A stretch of DNA of 59,481 bases, taken from positions 1 to 59,481 of the forward strand of contig RWJK01001627.1 in assembly GCA_004335835.1 (NCBI GenBank), given 5' to 3'. Source of the stretch: Scenedesmus sp. ARA3. Lineage: Eukaryota; Chlorophyta; Chlorophyceae; Sphaeropleales; Scenedesmaceae. The position numbers were made by a program, and so were the translations under genes. The notes under the pieces are model-generated. The model was not told the DNA's origin. It made no database searches and was given only the letters and a program-made list of their open reading frames with translations. Positions 32,805-46,400 of this stretch are shown here, one piece after another. The first letter of the stretch is position 1. The number at the start of each line of letters is the position of its first letter.

Positions 32805-34236
32805 TTAGCTGCTGTCCGTGCTGCTGCCTGCTGCACCCTCTCCACTGCCCGATGCTGCCCCCACAGGAGTGGCTGCTGTGCTGCTGCTGCTGCTAGCGGC
32901 ACCACCGCTGCTACTGCTGCTACTATCTCCTGTTCCCTTTGAAACTGCCTCAAAGGCGCGCCTGATGTCATCTGTGGATGATGTGACAGATACTTTTGGC
33001 AGCTGCGGGCCCTTTGGGATCTTAGGGGCCAGCAGCTCGTCCTCATCTGGCAGTGAGTCAGGGAAGAACAGCAGCTGCAGGCCAAGCCCTGCAACAGCAG
33101 CAGCAGGAGCAGCAGCACCAGCACGATCAACTCTGCCGTTAAGCCACCACAATCGCACCTGGCGGCGAGGTTTATGTCGTGCCATTGTGCAGGATCCGCG
33201 CAACAAGCATAAACAAACGCCACAGACACCATAACATGCAAAGTGCATGCACCAGCATGGAAACAGCTTCATCGACACAACCTTAAACCCACAGCACATA
33301 GGACTTGCGCTGTTGTAGCACCAGCCGCACCTGTAAGCCCCACTGCGTTGGCGCTGAAGATGAATGTGGCCAGGTACACCAATCCGACGATGATAGTACG
33401 CACAGTGGTGGCGATGTTCGCGGCCTGCAGGAGCAGGATGTACAGTGCGCACACCCCGTGGTGAAGGGCAGGAGCAGGAAAGCACACAGCACAGGTCAGA
33501 TGTGACAAGGAGGGCACACCGCGGTGCAGTTCAGGTCACCTGACTCGGGTGCAAGATGGCACATAATAGAGGTGAGCAATAGACAGCAATGGTAAGCAAG
33601 GTCGGCAATGGTAAAAGGCTCCAACCAACAAAGAGTTCTGCACTGCAGGAACAGCAGTGGCGCTCTGCAGCGCGCTTTGTCTAGCCAAGAACACTGTGGC
33701 GGCAGCCTATATCATACTAGGGGGCCACACGAACAGGGGTGCAGGGCGTACCGTGTAGCCGGCTGGCAGGTCCTGGACCGCGATGATGTTGGTGACCTTG
33801 GAGCTGAAAATGAACAGGCCATACGCAATGACAGCAGCCTGCGCAGCGCCACTGCAAGCAGTTAAGCAGAGCAGATAGCAGGCGGCAGCGGCAGCAGCAG
33901 CAGCAGCAAGTTAGCATGGAGACATGCCGTGCATATGCCTAGCAGGGCGCAAGGCAGCAGGCAGAGGAGGGTGTCCTCTGATTAGGATGGAGCTGCGGTT
34001 GCCACTGCTGCTCCTGCTCCTGCTGCTCCTGCTGCTGCTGATATACTCAACAGCTCCTGTAGCTGGGCTGAACAATGCTTCCAATAGCCTGCTGCTGCAG
34101 AATGCTGATGCAAGTTGCTGCTGTAGTCCGCTGTCACCTCTGCAGTGCAATTATTGCAGCTCCTGCTGTTACCTGCGGCTGTCAAGGCACGGCTGCAGGT
34201 TGCTGCTGCAGGCTGCTGCTGCCGCTGCGCTGCTGA

Positions 34237-34283
<47 letters not shown>

Positions 34284-35372
34284 ACGGCTCACATGAATGC
34301 TGCCAATGGTGTGACCTTCGGCCGTGGCTTGCCCTCTGTAGCCTTCTCAATCTGCACAGACAAACGCACCAAGTCACGTGAAAGCAAAGCGCCCACTCAA
34401 CTGACGCCATGTGCCACTGCATTACTGGCAACAATGCTGATGACAGCGGTACTGACAATGTGTACAGTAAGCTGTCAGACAATGAGCTGAGCAGTGTGTT
34501 GATAGCTTGAGCAGCTGCAGCAGGGTGCTCACCAGCTTTGTGAAGACAGTGGTGACAGGGCCTTGGCCAGCAAGCCTCTGCAGAGTACACACACGTTTGT
34601 GTTGTCAGACACCTGTGCAATCACACCCAGAAGTTTCAGCAGCGCACATGGTACTACGCTCTGCTGAAGATAGGGTCACAGCATTGCAGCAACCCTCTTG
34701 TGTACACCTTGCGCTTGCAGCTGCTTTACAGAGCAAAGCAAAGAAGCCAGCTGCCACCACCAGACAATTCGCTTGCATGTTGTTACTGTTGCTCTTCCTC
34801 CTGCTGATGCTGCTGCTGCTGTTGCAGTTCAGATAATGCCATCACAGACAGCATTGTTTGCGCAACTATGTATAGCCGGGCAGCCAAGTCAGCAAGTGCC
34901 GTACCTCCTCCCTCGCTTTCCTGGCGCGCCTGTTCAGCACTTTTGTGAGGAAGTACAGCAGCAGCCCTATATAGGCCACTCCTGACAGCGTCTTCACTAT
35001 GCCCTCGCCTTGTGTTGCATTGTATGCAACTCCCTCCTCTGCTAGTGCTGGCCCTGCTGGCAAAGCACATGCCAGCAGCAGCAGCTCCCAGTCTAGGCGT
35101 GACCACAGGCTAGCATGCATGCTGCTGCTGCAGCTGGCTGCTGGCTCTACGACTTCGGCAGTGCCAACTGAAGCTGATTGCTCGACTGCATGTGGCAGCA
35201 GCAATTGCTGCTGCCTGGCACTGCGTGCTGCTGCTGCTGCCGTAGGCATGCGCACTGTAGAGCACGACCGCCTGCCACTCATTGGTAGAGAGAGGCACTT
35301 TGCAGCTTTTCTGCTGCTTGTAGAGCAGCAAGCCGCGCCACCACGGTTGGCAGAGAGCAGACTGGAAGACAT
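32805..35372 (-). CDS. DUF3082 thylakoid membrane protein
   Basis: Six minus-strand exons: 35372-34905, 34577-34533, 34351-34293, 33851-33752, 33424-33331, 33088-32805. All junctions are GT-AG and phases fit exactly; the product is 349 aa. The N-terminus is Ser/Arg/Ala-rich like a chloroplast transit peptide. It is followed by a second hydrophobic signal ending in ALAEEG, typical of thylakoid-targeted proteins. Membrane segments follow: SGVAYIGLLLYFLTKV, AAVIAYGLFIFSSKV and IIVGLVYLATFIFSANAVGL, the last leading to LQLLFFPDS. This order matches the plant and cyanobacterial DUF3082 family, whose function is unknown. The C-terminus is a Ser/Ala-rich low-complexity tail. It shares a 308-bp divergent promoter region with CFAP61. 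The introns show no exon-edge repeats. Confidence 0.86.
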
Positions 35373-35680
35373 CGCAGCGCGCTTGAAAGCAGCGACTCAA
35401 TGTGTCCAGACGCTTCAATTATTCGTTTACAAACAACAGACATGTACAACTCATATGATTAAGCGCATAGCACTCTAATCTGTCAGAGGGTTTGCGAGGC
35501 ACTGTCACGCATCTCTGCCCTTGAAATTCAGCGTTGCAAAAGATACACGTGTCCTTTAAGTTTGTGAACATCGTGACCTGATTGGCCTTAAAGCTGAAGT
35601 AGTGTGAAGTGCCGGGATCACTCTCTGATGATTGACTTGATTTGACTGCAAGCGACAGTCGGGGTGGCCCACAGGCAGCC
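35373..35680. promoter_or_regulatory. Divergent promoter region DUF3082 / CFAP61
   Basis: Only 308 bases separate the start codons of two genes transcribed away from each other, so both core promoters and 5' UTRs must lie here. I see no TATA box on either strand. Confidence 0.5.
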
Positions 35681-38600
35681 ATGGGGGAGGTAGTCATTCT
35701 TCCATGCACGGCAGATAATGTCGGAGCAGTCGCAGAGTACTGCAGGTGGGTAGGTTGCCCTTGTGCTGCTGCTGCTGCCTGATGGCGTCAGGCTTCTTGG
35801 CAACATCCCCAGCATTACTTGCTCCGCTGTTTCCACAGAGGTACAGCCGAAGCCAGCAAGCTGCACCACAGATCCCTCTCCCTGATAGCATGGGACACGT
35901 CAGCCAAGGCGGTAGTGGGGTACCTGTCGATGTAAGTGAACTCATGCAACTGTATGTGTGCAGCTGAACATGCACAGTTAGCAAAGGACATGAAGACACA
36001 TGCATCACATGATAACTGCTGCGCCCTTGAGATGAAGGCAGTCGAGCTCCTACACAAGCTCCATGCTATGCGACAGCTGCTCAGGCTGTGCACTCAGTGC
36101 TTACGTTACGGTATTTGCTGCTGCAGAGACTTTGCTTGTGCGGCAAGTGACCATGCAGCGCACGCTGCGCGTCTGGCCAGCATTGATACACAGAGCCTTG
36201 GGTTCAACAGCAGCACGTCAGCGTATGTGCAGTACGCAAAAGTGGATGAGCATGTGCAGGTGGGAGCAGACGGCTTCTTGTAAGCACAAGAAGCTGCAAC
36301 TGCCTCAGAGCATCACATCTTGTACTTGCTGGACCTCCCAGCAACTGCTGCAAGTGAATGAGCAGCACCTTGCCAGCATCATGCAAAGCATGTCCCTGTT
36401 ACTCATACATGTTCCTGCATGCTGCCTGCCACCAGGTGCCTGTTACTCTGCAGCTGCTGCGCGCAGCGTTCAGTTCAGTGCCAGTGCTGACGCACCTGCT
36501 GCTGGTCAGACACACAGAGCTGCAGCCTGAAGCGCAGCCCGGACTGTCAGCTGCTTTCAGCAAGGCCATGCACAGCAGCAGCAGCGGGCTGTGGCTGTAT
36601 GAGTGCAGCAGGCGGGCGGTGCTGCCTCCATTGCAGGTGATGAGCAGCCCAAACAGCTGCTACCTTTTCCTGCATGTGCCTGAGCTTTGGGCAGCAGCTT
36701 ATGGACGACACATATCATGTCAGGCCACACACAGCTTGCAGGAAACTTGTAGCAGTAGCTTGCGTAATCTTCAATTGTTGCACCAAACCAGCATTATGCG
36801 CTGCTGCTGTTGCAGGGGCTACACCGCCTTGGCATTGTTGGTGTCACTGCAGCCACTAACTGGCTGTCTATCTTGGTCCAACCGTTTCCTGCAAGCAGGT
36901 CAGGCGTGCCAAGGTTGAAGACCATGATGACTTGCTGCCCATGGTGGCCGCAGCAGCAGCTGGCGCCTGCCCTAGCCTGGCAGCGCTGCCAGAGTCCTGC
37001 AAGCCGGATCAGCCCTTTGCACTCACAAGGCTGATTGGCAGCCAGGACGAGGAGAATGTTGTGCTGGTGGCAGAGGATCAGGGCAAGCTGGTGCGTGTTG
37101 GCAGCGGTACTGGCTGCTATGTAGATGCATGGCAGCACCGAATTCAACTGGCCGCATGTCAGCACCATTACTACTAGTAACGGCTGCAGCAGCAACAGCA
37201 GCAACAGCAGCAGCAGATGTAGGCGAACACTTCATTGTTGGAATCTGAGGTGCAAAACTGCTGTTGTGCGTGCAGGTGGGGCTGTTAGTGGCTACCAGCC
37301 AGCTGGACTTGTCGCTGCTGCTGCAGTCGTTTGACCTGGGCCCTTTTGACGGCTTCCTGCCAGCAGAGGTGTATGAAGCATGCGAAGCAGCTGCACAGCA
37401 GGCGGCAGCAGCAAAGGTGCGCAGATGGCAGTGCACAGAAGCAGGCAAATGGTGCTGTACTCAGCCACTACTGCCTTGTCAGGGTTGACGCACGTGTTCA
37501 GCGTGACACAGCTGCATGGTTTCGAGAAGGCAGCTCATCCATAGCAATGCTAATGTCTTGTTACTCAGCAGCTCATGAATATTGTGTTGTGCTGATATTG
37601 CAGGCAGAGCAGAGGCTGCAGGAACAGCAGCAGCAGGGTGAGGAGGCAGCAGCAGCATTGCCCATCATGCCTACTGAGGAGGACGTCAGGGAGGAGCTGC
37701 TGCCCTTGCTGCTGCAAGCGGCTAGCAGACAGCAGCATGGAGGCAGCAGTGGAGCGCAGCACAGCCTGCTGGCAGTGACGATGCTGTGCATGCTGCCTGG
37801 GTATGAAGCACGTGCAGTTGACTTCATGCTACCAGCATTTAGGGAGTTTGCTGGCAAGGTGAGGTGATGTCTGTGGACATGAGGATGACAGCAGCTGTAC
37901 TCCTTTGAAGCGCTGCAATGGACAAAAGCAGAACCTAACGCTGAAACGTGATTTGAACATCTATGACCCTCCAATAGCATCAGCATTGCAGAAACAGCTG
38001 CAGAAAGCAATGGCAAACATAAGAGCAGCAGCATTGTTGGTGCACTGGCAAGATGTGCTGGCACAGACCTTGCAAGCAACTGTTTACCTAGACTCAATGC
38101 ATAGGCCCAATAGTTAGCGGATGTATTGCTGACCTGGCACCGGGACTGTCTCCACCTGCTTTGCGGCCGCCAGGACTACTACGTGCTGTCGCTGCCGCAC
38201 CGCGAGCACGAGCCGCCCCTGGCCAGCCTCATGAGCCGCCTGCCGCCCCTGCCTGGCAGCCCCTACCCCGAGGTGCTGCTGCTGGGGCACCGCGCAGGCC
38301 TGGCAGTGCAGGAGGGGGCCTGGGAGGTGCGGCTGGCGGTGCCTGATGACGTGGTTGGGCTACATGGCCTGATCGGCAGCTTGGCGAATGCCGTGGAGGT
38401 GCAGGAGGCTTTCCTGCATGCGCTAGGTGAGCATCGAGCTAAACGGCAGGCCTCTGTGGCTCTGGTTGCCGGTGCAGCTGATAGAAGAGTAATGCATGCA
38501 AGCTGAGTGGGTGTGGCCATTTGGAGTTGCAAGCTAGTTTTACAAAGCTCTCTGTGCTGTTGGTGAGCAGTGCATAAGGGAACCTGCAGTTGTTGCCACA

Positions 38601-41600
38601 GCACGTCACTGTCGTAGCAGACATCTGATGCAGTTCAAGCCAACCTCGTTGTTTTGTCAGCATGTTTTGCTTGTCCTGCTCATGCTGATTGCGTGTGTGC
38701 AGGTCGGCAGGGCGCAGTGGTGGCAGTAGTGCAGGGGCAGCTGGTGGCAATGGCAGCCATCACGCCAGCAGTGGACCTGCAGCTGCTGCAGGACAACTTC
38801 AACCTGGCCGAGGGTCTGCCAGCTGACTGCTGCAACAACACAACAGCACATGCTGAGCTGGACGTGTGTGTCGTGAACCCTGTGTTCTCCAAGAGCGTTG
38901 GAGCGCTGCTAGCAGGTATGAACAGCACAATGCTATGCTGCATATGCAATTGCCAGCTCTGACAATAAGCTGTAAGGCAGTGGGACATTTGTCATCGATG
39001 CACTGAACCGCACATGACGCATGTCACATTACTGTGCGTCATGGGACCTGCTGCAGCTGCGTTCCAGCCACGTGTGTGCACAAGGCGTGCACGCCTGAAC
39101 TGGAAGCAGTGAATCACTGGACACACTACATCTTAACCATTGGTGTGAATACTGCTGACATGCTTGCACAGTTGTTGCTGCTGACGTGCAGGCGTCCTAC
39201 ACCTGCTTGGCAAGTCATACCTGCACTATGCGCTGCTGCCTGGCCAGGCAGTGCCTGACTGGCTGGGGCTGATGCAGCAGCAGCCACCCCGCCACAGCAG
39301 CAGCCCTGCAGCGGGCAAGGCTGACTTTGCGCTGTACAGCTTCAGCAAGCACATGGCGTACGCTCCCAAGCAGTCTGTCAACTCACAGGTGCGTCCTCGT
39401 GTTCTGCATTGGATTGACCTCAGTAGGCAAGTCGTCTGAAGCCACATGTTGATGCTGTCTCCCAATTCGCAGCGAGCTTGGTGTGGTGCTCAGCCAGTGC
39501 AAAAACGTAGGTGCAAACCAACATCTGCTGTGCGCAGCTGCAGCTGTGCCCCTGTGCAGCCTGCATGGCGGCTGCATCACCATAGCCCCTCACTCATCGA
39601 CGACCTGTGCGAACCTCCCTTGGATGGTGGCGCCGCCACTGCCTGCAGATCGTCATAGCTGGTGCCTCCCAGACAGCGCTGTCCTGCCTGGAGCAGCTGC
39701 TGCTGCAGCGGCACATCAGCTTCAACAGCCTCACACTGCTGGCCCCAGGTGGTGTGCCAGTTGGCGGCGTGGCGTGCACGTACACAGCCGGCCTAGTGGC
39801 TCGCATGGGCGTGCAGGCTGCTGTGACGATTGTGGATGGCCAGATGGCATCGCTGGACACTGAGCAGAAGCTGGTGGGCCTGGATGACGGCAGCCAGCTG
39901 CCATATGACCTGCTGGTGATGGCGACAGGGTTGCAGGTGTGTGCGCTGGATTGTGGCGGCTTGACGGGCGAGATACGGCTCAGTGTTGGGATGCCTACAT
40001 GCGCTACAACTGTTGCAGGATTCACTGACATTGGCTTGCAGCAGTGTGTTGTGAGGTGGCCATATCACGAACTGCAGATTCAGTGCGCGCTGGTATCTTC
40101 CTGTGTTGCTGCAGGACCAGCTGGGCCCTGCCATTGCTGCTGCATGCCCGGAGGCCGCCCACTTCGTGCTGTCCAGCCAGGCGCTCATCAGGGGCAGCAT
40201 CAGCGCAGAGGCGGCTGCAAGCCTGTCCAGCGTACTGCTGTATGGAGCTGACCTGCAGGCCTTTGACGTCGTGGCAGCGCTCACAGATGCAGGCGTGTCA
40301 CCCGGTAAGCCTGGGTGGCAGAGATATTGTGCAAAAGGCACCACTCGCTCTCTGCTGCAGCAAGCGGCGTCCTCAACATTCAGTGCATAACTAGACTGGC
40401 TGAAGAAGCTTCCTGTGGGCATGTTGCACGATGCGCTGCAGACGCCATCACCTGGGTGTGCCCAGACCAGGAGCAGCAGGACCCGCTGCTGCCGCTGCTG
40501 ACCGCACTGGCTGGCCAGCTGCAGCTAGAGCTGCCGTCACCGCAGCAAGGGCAGCTGGTGGAGCTGCTGCCAACACAGGACGGTGCTCGCGCAGTCGCCG
40601 ACCTACAGGTGGGCTGCCAGCCAGATAACACTAGTTGTGGCAGTGCTGTACAGACATGCACAGTCTGTACTGTGGTCACCATATATAAGCATCATTCTTT
40701 ACTACTTGACTTGGCAGTGCCAATGCTGTTGAGTGCGGCGCAACAACAGCTGTAACTTGTGCAAGGAGTGCATGAACATGACTCGGACACCAGGCAACAG
40801 CAGATACAAAGCTTGACAGACTGGCATTACCACAGCACGCAGTCTGCACAGTGTTGCAGTTCACAGAAGGAGAGCGCGCACTGATGTCTGCTGCTGCTGG
40901 TGCAGGCTTGCAATGCTGGCCCCGTGCAGCAGCTGGAGTTGGACCTGCTTGTCGGCTGTGGCAGGCGGGGCCCCTCAGCAGCAGTGGCACGCTGCCTTGG
41001 CAGTGCTGGCCTGGTGTGGGATGGGCGGCTGGTGGTGGATGCAGGCTACAAAAGCAGCGATGCTGCTGTGATGGGAGCAGGGCCAGCTGCCAAGTTCTCT
41101 AGGTGAGAACGCCTGCGCGTGCTGGCATCGGTTTCAACATGCTTCTGCACCTGCGCTGTTCCTCACAGTGCACAGCCTGTAGCATGACTGGCATTGATGT
41201 GGCAATGCCCTGTCACGCTCAGAAGAGGAGTGTGAACACTCCTCGACGTTAAAGACTAATTTGTCCACCAAGCTTCCTCCGTGTTCGTGGCGGTGATTGC
41301 AGGCGCTACACCCTGCCTGAGGTGATGCACGAGCACTACAGCAGCACTGACGTCGGCGCCAGCCTAGCTGCAGCCATAGTCGACACGCTGGCATCGCCTG
41401 CAGCTGCAGAAGGCAGCACCAGCAGCAGCAGCAAGAGTAGCAGCAGCCGGCTGCCAGCAAGCCCTGGGCAGCTGCCGCCGCTCACACAAGGCAGGGTGAT
41501 GGGCTGCAGGCTGCCAGGCGGACGCGTGTTTGCTTTTGCTGGCTGCCCAGCTGCTGTTGCCATCCCTGGCTTGGCGCCACCTCCTGGCGGCCGCAGCCTA

Positions 41601-42284
41601 ATTAGCAAGAGCAGCAGCAGCAGCAGCAGCAGCAGTGGTGCAGGCGCGGACGCCAGCAGTGATGCAGCAGTGATCAACATCTGCATTGATGCCGAGGACG
41701 TCATCCATCATGTAGCGTACCTGGGGCCTGGCGCAGCAGCAGCAGCCAAGCTGGCAGGGTTGGTCGGCCTGCCATTCAGTTACCTGGCGGGTGGTTTGCA
41801 GCTGCCAGCCAAGCAGACTAGCAGCTCCCCGTCAAGAGCTGCTGCCACTGATTCAGCGTCTGCAGATGCTGCAGCAGCAGCACTTGGCGACCTGCAGCTG
41901 GGCCATGGGCAGCACAGTTCGCCTCAGCAGCAGCCATGCATCAGCATGCGGGGTGTAGCCGGGGCAGTGCCAGGCGCAGAGCCAGGGGTGTTCCTGCTGG
42001 AGCAGGATGTGCTGCAGCAGCTGTCACAGCCTTGGGCGCAGCTGCTGTTCCATGACGGGCTGGTGCAACTGCGGCAGCAGCTGCTGCAGCAGCAGAGTCT
42101 CTTGCCATCCACCTCAAGCGTAGGGAGCGGGCAGGGTGCAGCTGGCTGTGTAGGCAGCAGCAGCTGTGAGGTCCTGGTGCAGGATGCCTTCGTTGAGCTG
42201 CTGCGCCGCTGCGGGGCTGAGCTGCCTGGATACAAGAAGGATGCTAAGATACCTGCGGCCTTTGCGCCACCTGCGGTGCAGTGA
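35681..42284 (+). CDS. CFAP61: Cilia- and flagella-associated protein 61
   Basis: Fifteen exons: 35681-35745, 35839-35931, 36127-36259, 36436-36636, 36899-37090, 37276-37416, 37604-37858, 38174-38426, 38703-38915, 39192-39388, 39649-39936, 40115-40304, 40442-40608, 40906-41102, 41303-42284. Every phase agrees; the product is 1188 aa, close to the usual CFAP61 length of about 1200. CFAP61 (FAP61) belongs to the calmodulin- and spoke-associated complex at the base of radial spokes in motile cilia. The N-terminal half is GNAT-like (HRSLSLIAWDT, VRRAKVEDHDDLLPMV, YEARAVDFMLPAF, DYYVLSLPHREHEPP). From about residue 582 there is a Rossmann-type nucleotide-binding region (IVIAGASQTALSCLEQLL, then DLLVMATGLQ and DGRLVVDAGYKS). 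The last exon carries long Ser, Ala and Gln runs inside that region. It shows that this alga keeps a motile-cilium gene. No exon-edge copies are seen. Confidence 0.95.
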
Positions 42285-43434
42285 ATGGGTATTTCAAGTG
42301 ACGTGTTTGGAGGAGATTTGCGGATGTACTCTCAACTATATGTCGTGCATCACCGGTGCAGCTGCTGCTCAGATGGTGACGTAAGGGCAGGCTGATTTAA
42401 GAGGTGAAGACGGTCCTGCTGGTGTACTTGCAGCAGGGTGCATACAGTCACTCCACCAGGACAGATTTGCGGCAGTGTGTCACTTTCCTACTTCTTTCTG
42501 CAGCTTGCCAGTTTCAGGGTGCCATGCATGCCGGTGCCATCTGCACAGTGTGCCCAGCAGTTGTCAGGCCTGCAATCAACCTCCTCTGTTTGGCGCACGT
42601 CAGCTCCCTAGAGAGTGGTCGAGCGTGCAACACACTTAACAGCTGATTTGGCATGTGATTTGCTCCCTGTTTCAATCAGCTGTGCAGCAGGTGGTGGCTA
42701 CAGCGCCGCGCGGTGCTGTATGCAGCGTGCGTCACCAGCCTGCCAGGCTGCCAGTGACTAAGCCTGACACTGGTGTGTCACTGTGCACTTGGCTCCAGCT
42801 GCACACTACTCCCTGATCTTGCACGCTAGAACTGAATGCAGTGTAGTTTAATTGTTGTTTTCAAGTTTGGACGGTGCCTGCTTGTCTTACAAGGCAGGAA
42901 CAAACAACCCTCCGTTGCCGTGCCCTTCAGCCGCTTCACCGGTGTTCTATGATATAAATATACACGAAAAACATTCTTGTTGTGTTCAAGTCAGAAGAAT
43001 ACATGCAATCGCTGCATGATCAAGTTTGACAGCACAAAAAAGTAACAACATGGAATTCCCGCCTATTGTGCGGCTGTAGCCCCTGGGTCGGGCCGGGATC
43101 AGCAGTGGATTCGAATTCCTGGCGCAGCTGACACGGCAGCTTGCACACGAACCGAAGCGGACATGTCACAACAGTAGCAGGCTACTTCCGCCTGCAAACG
43201 TGTTCTGTGCGCATCGTCACTCAAACAGCTCTTTGTATATCGTATTGATTTGGTCATTACTATGTTCTGAGCTTCGATAATAGTCCCCATGCACCACCTA
43301 CAATGAGAGCTGGCCACTTTTGTTGACTGCTGCTCAGCAACCACCGGGCCTTGGGCCCCACTGATCGCGGATCATGTCGCTGTAATGGCGGTACTTGCGT
43401 GTATAGGCCGCATTAGAGCTCTCTAGAGGCCAGC
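42285..43434. other. Intergenic region CFAP61 to EPL1
   Basis: No coding exon is seen. It should contain the CFAP61 3' UTR and the EPL1 promoter. I found no plus-strand TGTAA. The stretch 42950-43060 is A/T-richer than the surroundings. Confidence 0.5.
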
Positions 43435-46400
43435 ATGTCCACCAGGGCTGCCATCAGACCCCGCCCCTTAGACAACAACAAGCCGCTGCTCATTGTTAAG
43501 GATGTTTCAGAGCTTGATCCAGATGCGCAGCCGCTAGGGGCAGATAACGGTGGCCATGGATCACACGTGAGTTTTGAGGGCACTTTTTTGCAGCACAACG
43601 CACACCGGCGTGGCCGAACAGCAACACCAAGGCGGCAGTACAATTCGCCGCTGCTGCAGTACAGCCTGTGTTACATAACAGAGCAGTCGTGTTCAGGCCA
43701 TTGTGGCGCAGTACGAGCTGTCTCGGGATTGCAATGTCATCTGTGGCACATTCATGACTTCTATGAAGCATGTCAAGCAAGTGCATGTCACAGCAGCAGG
43801 TCCACAGCACACACAGCACAGCGCAGTACCCAGCATCCCTACAGCAGTCCTGCTCCTCAGCTAGCTACTTAACAATCTTTGCTGCTGTTGTTCTTGGCGT
43901 GTTTAATACTCCTGCAGGGCCATGGGCATGGTGCAGGCGGCAAGAATGACAAGAAAGCAATCCCTATCCCAGATATCACAGAGGTAGAAACACACTACAG
44001 GGATTACCTGCCGCTGTTTAGCCCAGCGCTCACCTACTTGCACGGCAAAGGTGCGAAGCTTCACAGTTGAAGGGTATAAACAGGTAGAATGGCGGTGTGG
44101 CATTGCTGCTGTCAGCTGTTTACCACGCTGCGGTCATCAGCAGCAACAGCATCAGCTGCAGCACTACCATCTACTACAGCTTCAGCAGCTGGCAACCTGC
44201 GTCAGCAAAGGCGTGTTGGCCGTTTGCAGGCTGCGGTGCACGGTGCAGCAAGTGTTTTATTAAGTACCGCGCACATCGAACGCGCAACACAAGCGGTCAC
44301 CACGCGCAGTGCTAACCGCCTCGTCCCACACTGGCGTGCCCCTCACACTCCTGCACAATCGCATTGTATCCTCTGCTGTGTTCGTCCAGCCACAAACGCT
44401 GAGGTGGCTGAGTAGACCTCTACATCTGCATACAACGGGCATGCACCCTGCATCAACCCTACTGCTGTCATCTTTTTTCCACGCAGGCTGTGGCGGCAAC
44501 AAGGAGCCTAAGCCGGTTGAGTATGACCTGCACATCTGCACGTATCAATTAATGGCGAACCTACTGCTGTTATCTGTCAATATCATTCTTTTTCACGCAG
44601 GCTGTGGCGGCAACAAGGAGCCTGAGCCGGTTGAGTATGACCTGGACAACGAGGATGAGGACTGGCTGGCCACCTACAACCTGGGCCGCACACGCCTCAA
44701 TGACGTGCTGTTTGAGCGCATGCTGTGGAAGCTGGAGCTGGAGTGCGCAGCAGCAACAGAGCACGCGCTCACCACAGCAGGTGCGGCGGCCTGCTCTTTG
44801 AGTGCATGCCATTTAGGTGTTCGGCATGCTTTCTTGCCGCGTATGCCGCTCCCTGCACGGCTGTGCTGGTGAAAGCACCAACACAAGAATGCCACAGTAC
44901 ATGTTGCGCATTCATGTTGTGGGCCTCCAGCGTGGCAGGGGTGCTGTTGGAGTTGTTTCAAGCGCATGCTGTGGAAGCTGGAGCTGGAGTGCGCAGCAGC
45001 AACAGAGCACGCGCTCACTGCAGCAGGTGCAGCATTTGCCACGCTCTGCACGGCGGCGGGTGTACATGCACCAACACGAACATTTGTAATGCGTGTTGAG
45101 TATGCATGTCGTAGGCTTGCAGCATGGCAAGGGTGCTGTTGGAGTTGAGTTTCCAGCGCATGCTGTGGACGCTGGAGCTGGAGTGCCCAGCAGCAACAGA
45201 GCACGCGCTTACTACAGCCGGGTGTGGCCGGTTGCTGGCACACGGTGTGCAAGGGTGGTGCATGTGCTGCACCGCGTGCTGGGCTCTGCTGCTGTAACTG
45301 TTGTGGCTGCACCAACATCGGGCGGTTGCAGTGCGCGTTGGCCTTGCATGGTGTCTACCTCCAGCACGCCACATCTGCCTCTTGTGTTGTGTTGGGCCAC
45401 CGGCAACTTCTCCGCCTGCTCCTGCTGCCGCTGCTGCTGCTGCTGCAGGCGCGGGCCCCAACGAGCGCTGCACCGCCAGCGCCGTTGCCGCCATCGACCA
45501 CCTGCCGCGCAACGAGGCCGTGCGCATGCTGCTGCTGGAGTGTGGCGGGCGCGAGAAGCTGTGCTGGGACGTGTACAACTACTGGGCGGGCAAGCGCAAG
45601 AAGTGGGGCAAGCCGATCCTGAGGCGGCTGCAGGCGCCCACGCTGGCCAGTGACACCAACCCTTACAACACGTTCAGGTGCGCTTGCTGTTGAGAGTTTC
45701 AGGCGGTCAGGTGGTTGCGGCGGGCTCAGGCATGCAGTTGCATCACGCTGTGAGTTGCCGGGATGTTTTGGCTTGCTCCAGGTTGGCCAGTGACACTAAC
45801 CCGTACAACACGTTCAGGTGCGGGTGCCACCAACTGCAGACCAACTGCCTGCAGACGCGCCGCCGCTGCGATAGCTGCTAGAAACGCTGTGCCACGCTTG
45901 TCCACGACGACTTCAGGAAACAATGATATACTTTATAACATCGTTCATTCACCTGCATGCTGCAGGACGCGCGAAAAGACCAGTTGCCCGCAGACGCGCC
46001 GCCCCCGCGACAACAGCGATGAGCTGCTCGACAAGCTGCGCCACGCATGTCTTCAAGTCTAGCGAGTGATCATTCTTGACATAACATTACTTCAATTACT
46101 TGCATGCTGCAGGACGCGTGAAAAGACCAACCGCCCGCAGACGCGCCGCAGGCGTGACAACAGCGATGAGCTGCTGGACAAGCTGCGCCAGCTGCGCGAC
46201 AATCTGGTGGGGGCAAAGGCTGTGCTGGAGGAGGTGGTGCGGCGCGAGCGGCGCAAGCGCGACCTGTCGGTGAGTCACACCTGGTCAAACGTAGTCAAAC
46301 TTGGTCAAAGTAACTCGATGCGAAGTGTGTTGATGGTTGTGTTTGGTGTGCATGTCGTGGAGGCAGGAGATGTACTGTGGTAACCATGCTGCAACACACC

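Noticed and set aside
36815..36898. Extra CFAP61 exon (GLHRLGIVGVTAATNWLSIL)
   Set aside because: The frame is open, but the exon at 36899 joins the one ending at 36636 directly in phase and gives the conserved family sequence without it.
43095..43140. tRNA-like T-loop (GGATTCGAATTCC)
   Set aside because: The T-stem does not pair (two mismatches of five), and no D-arm, anticodon arm or acceptor stem can be formed around it.
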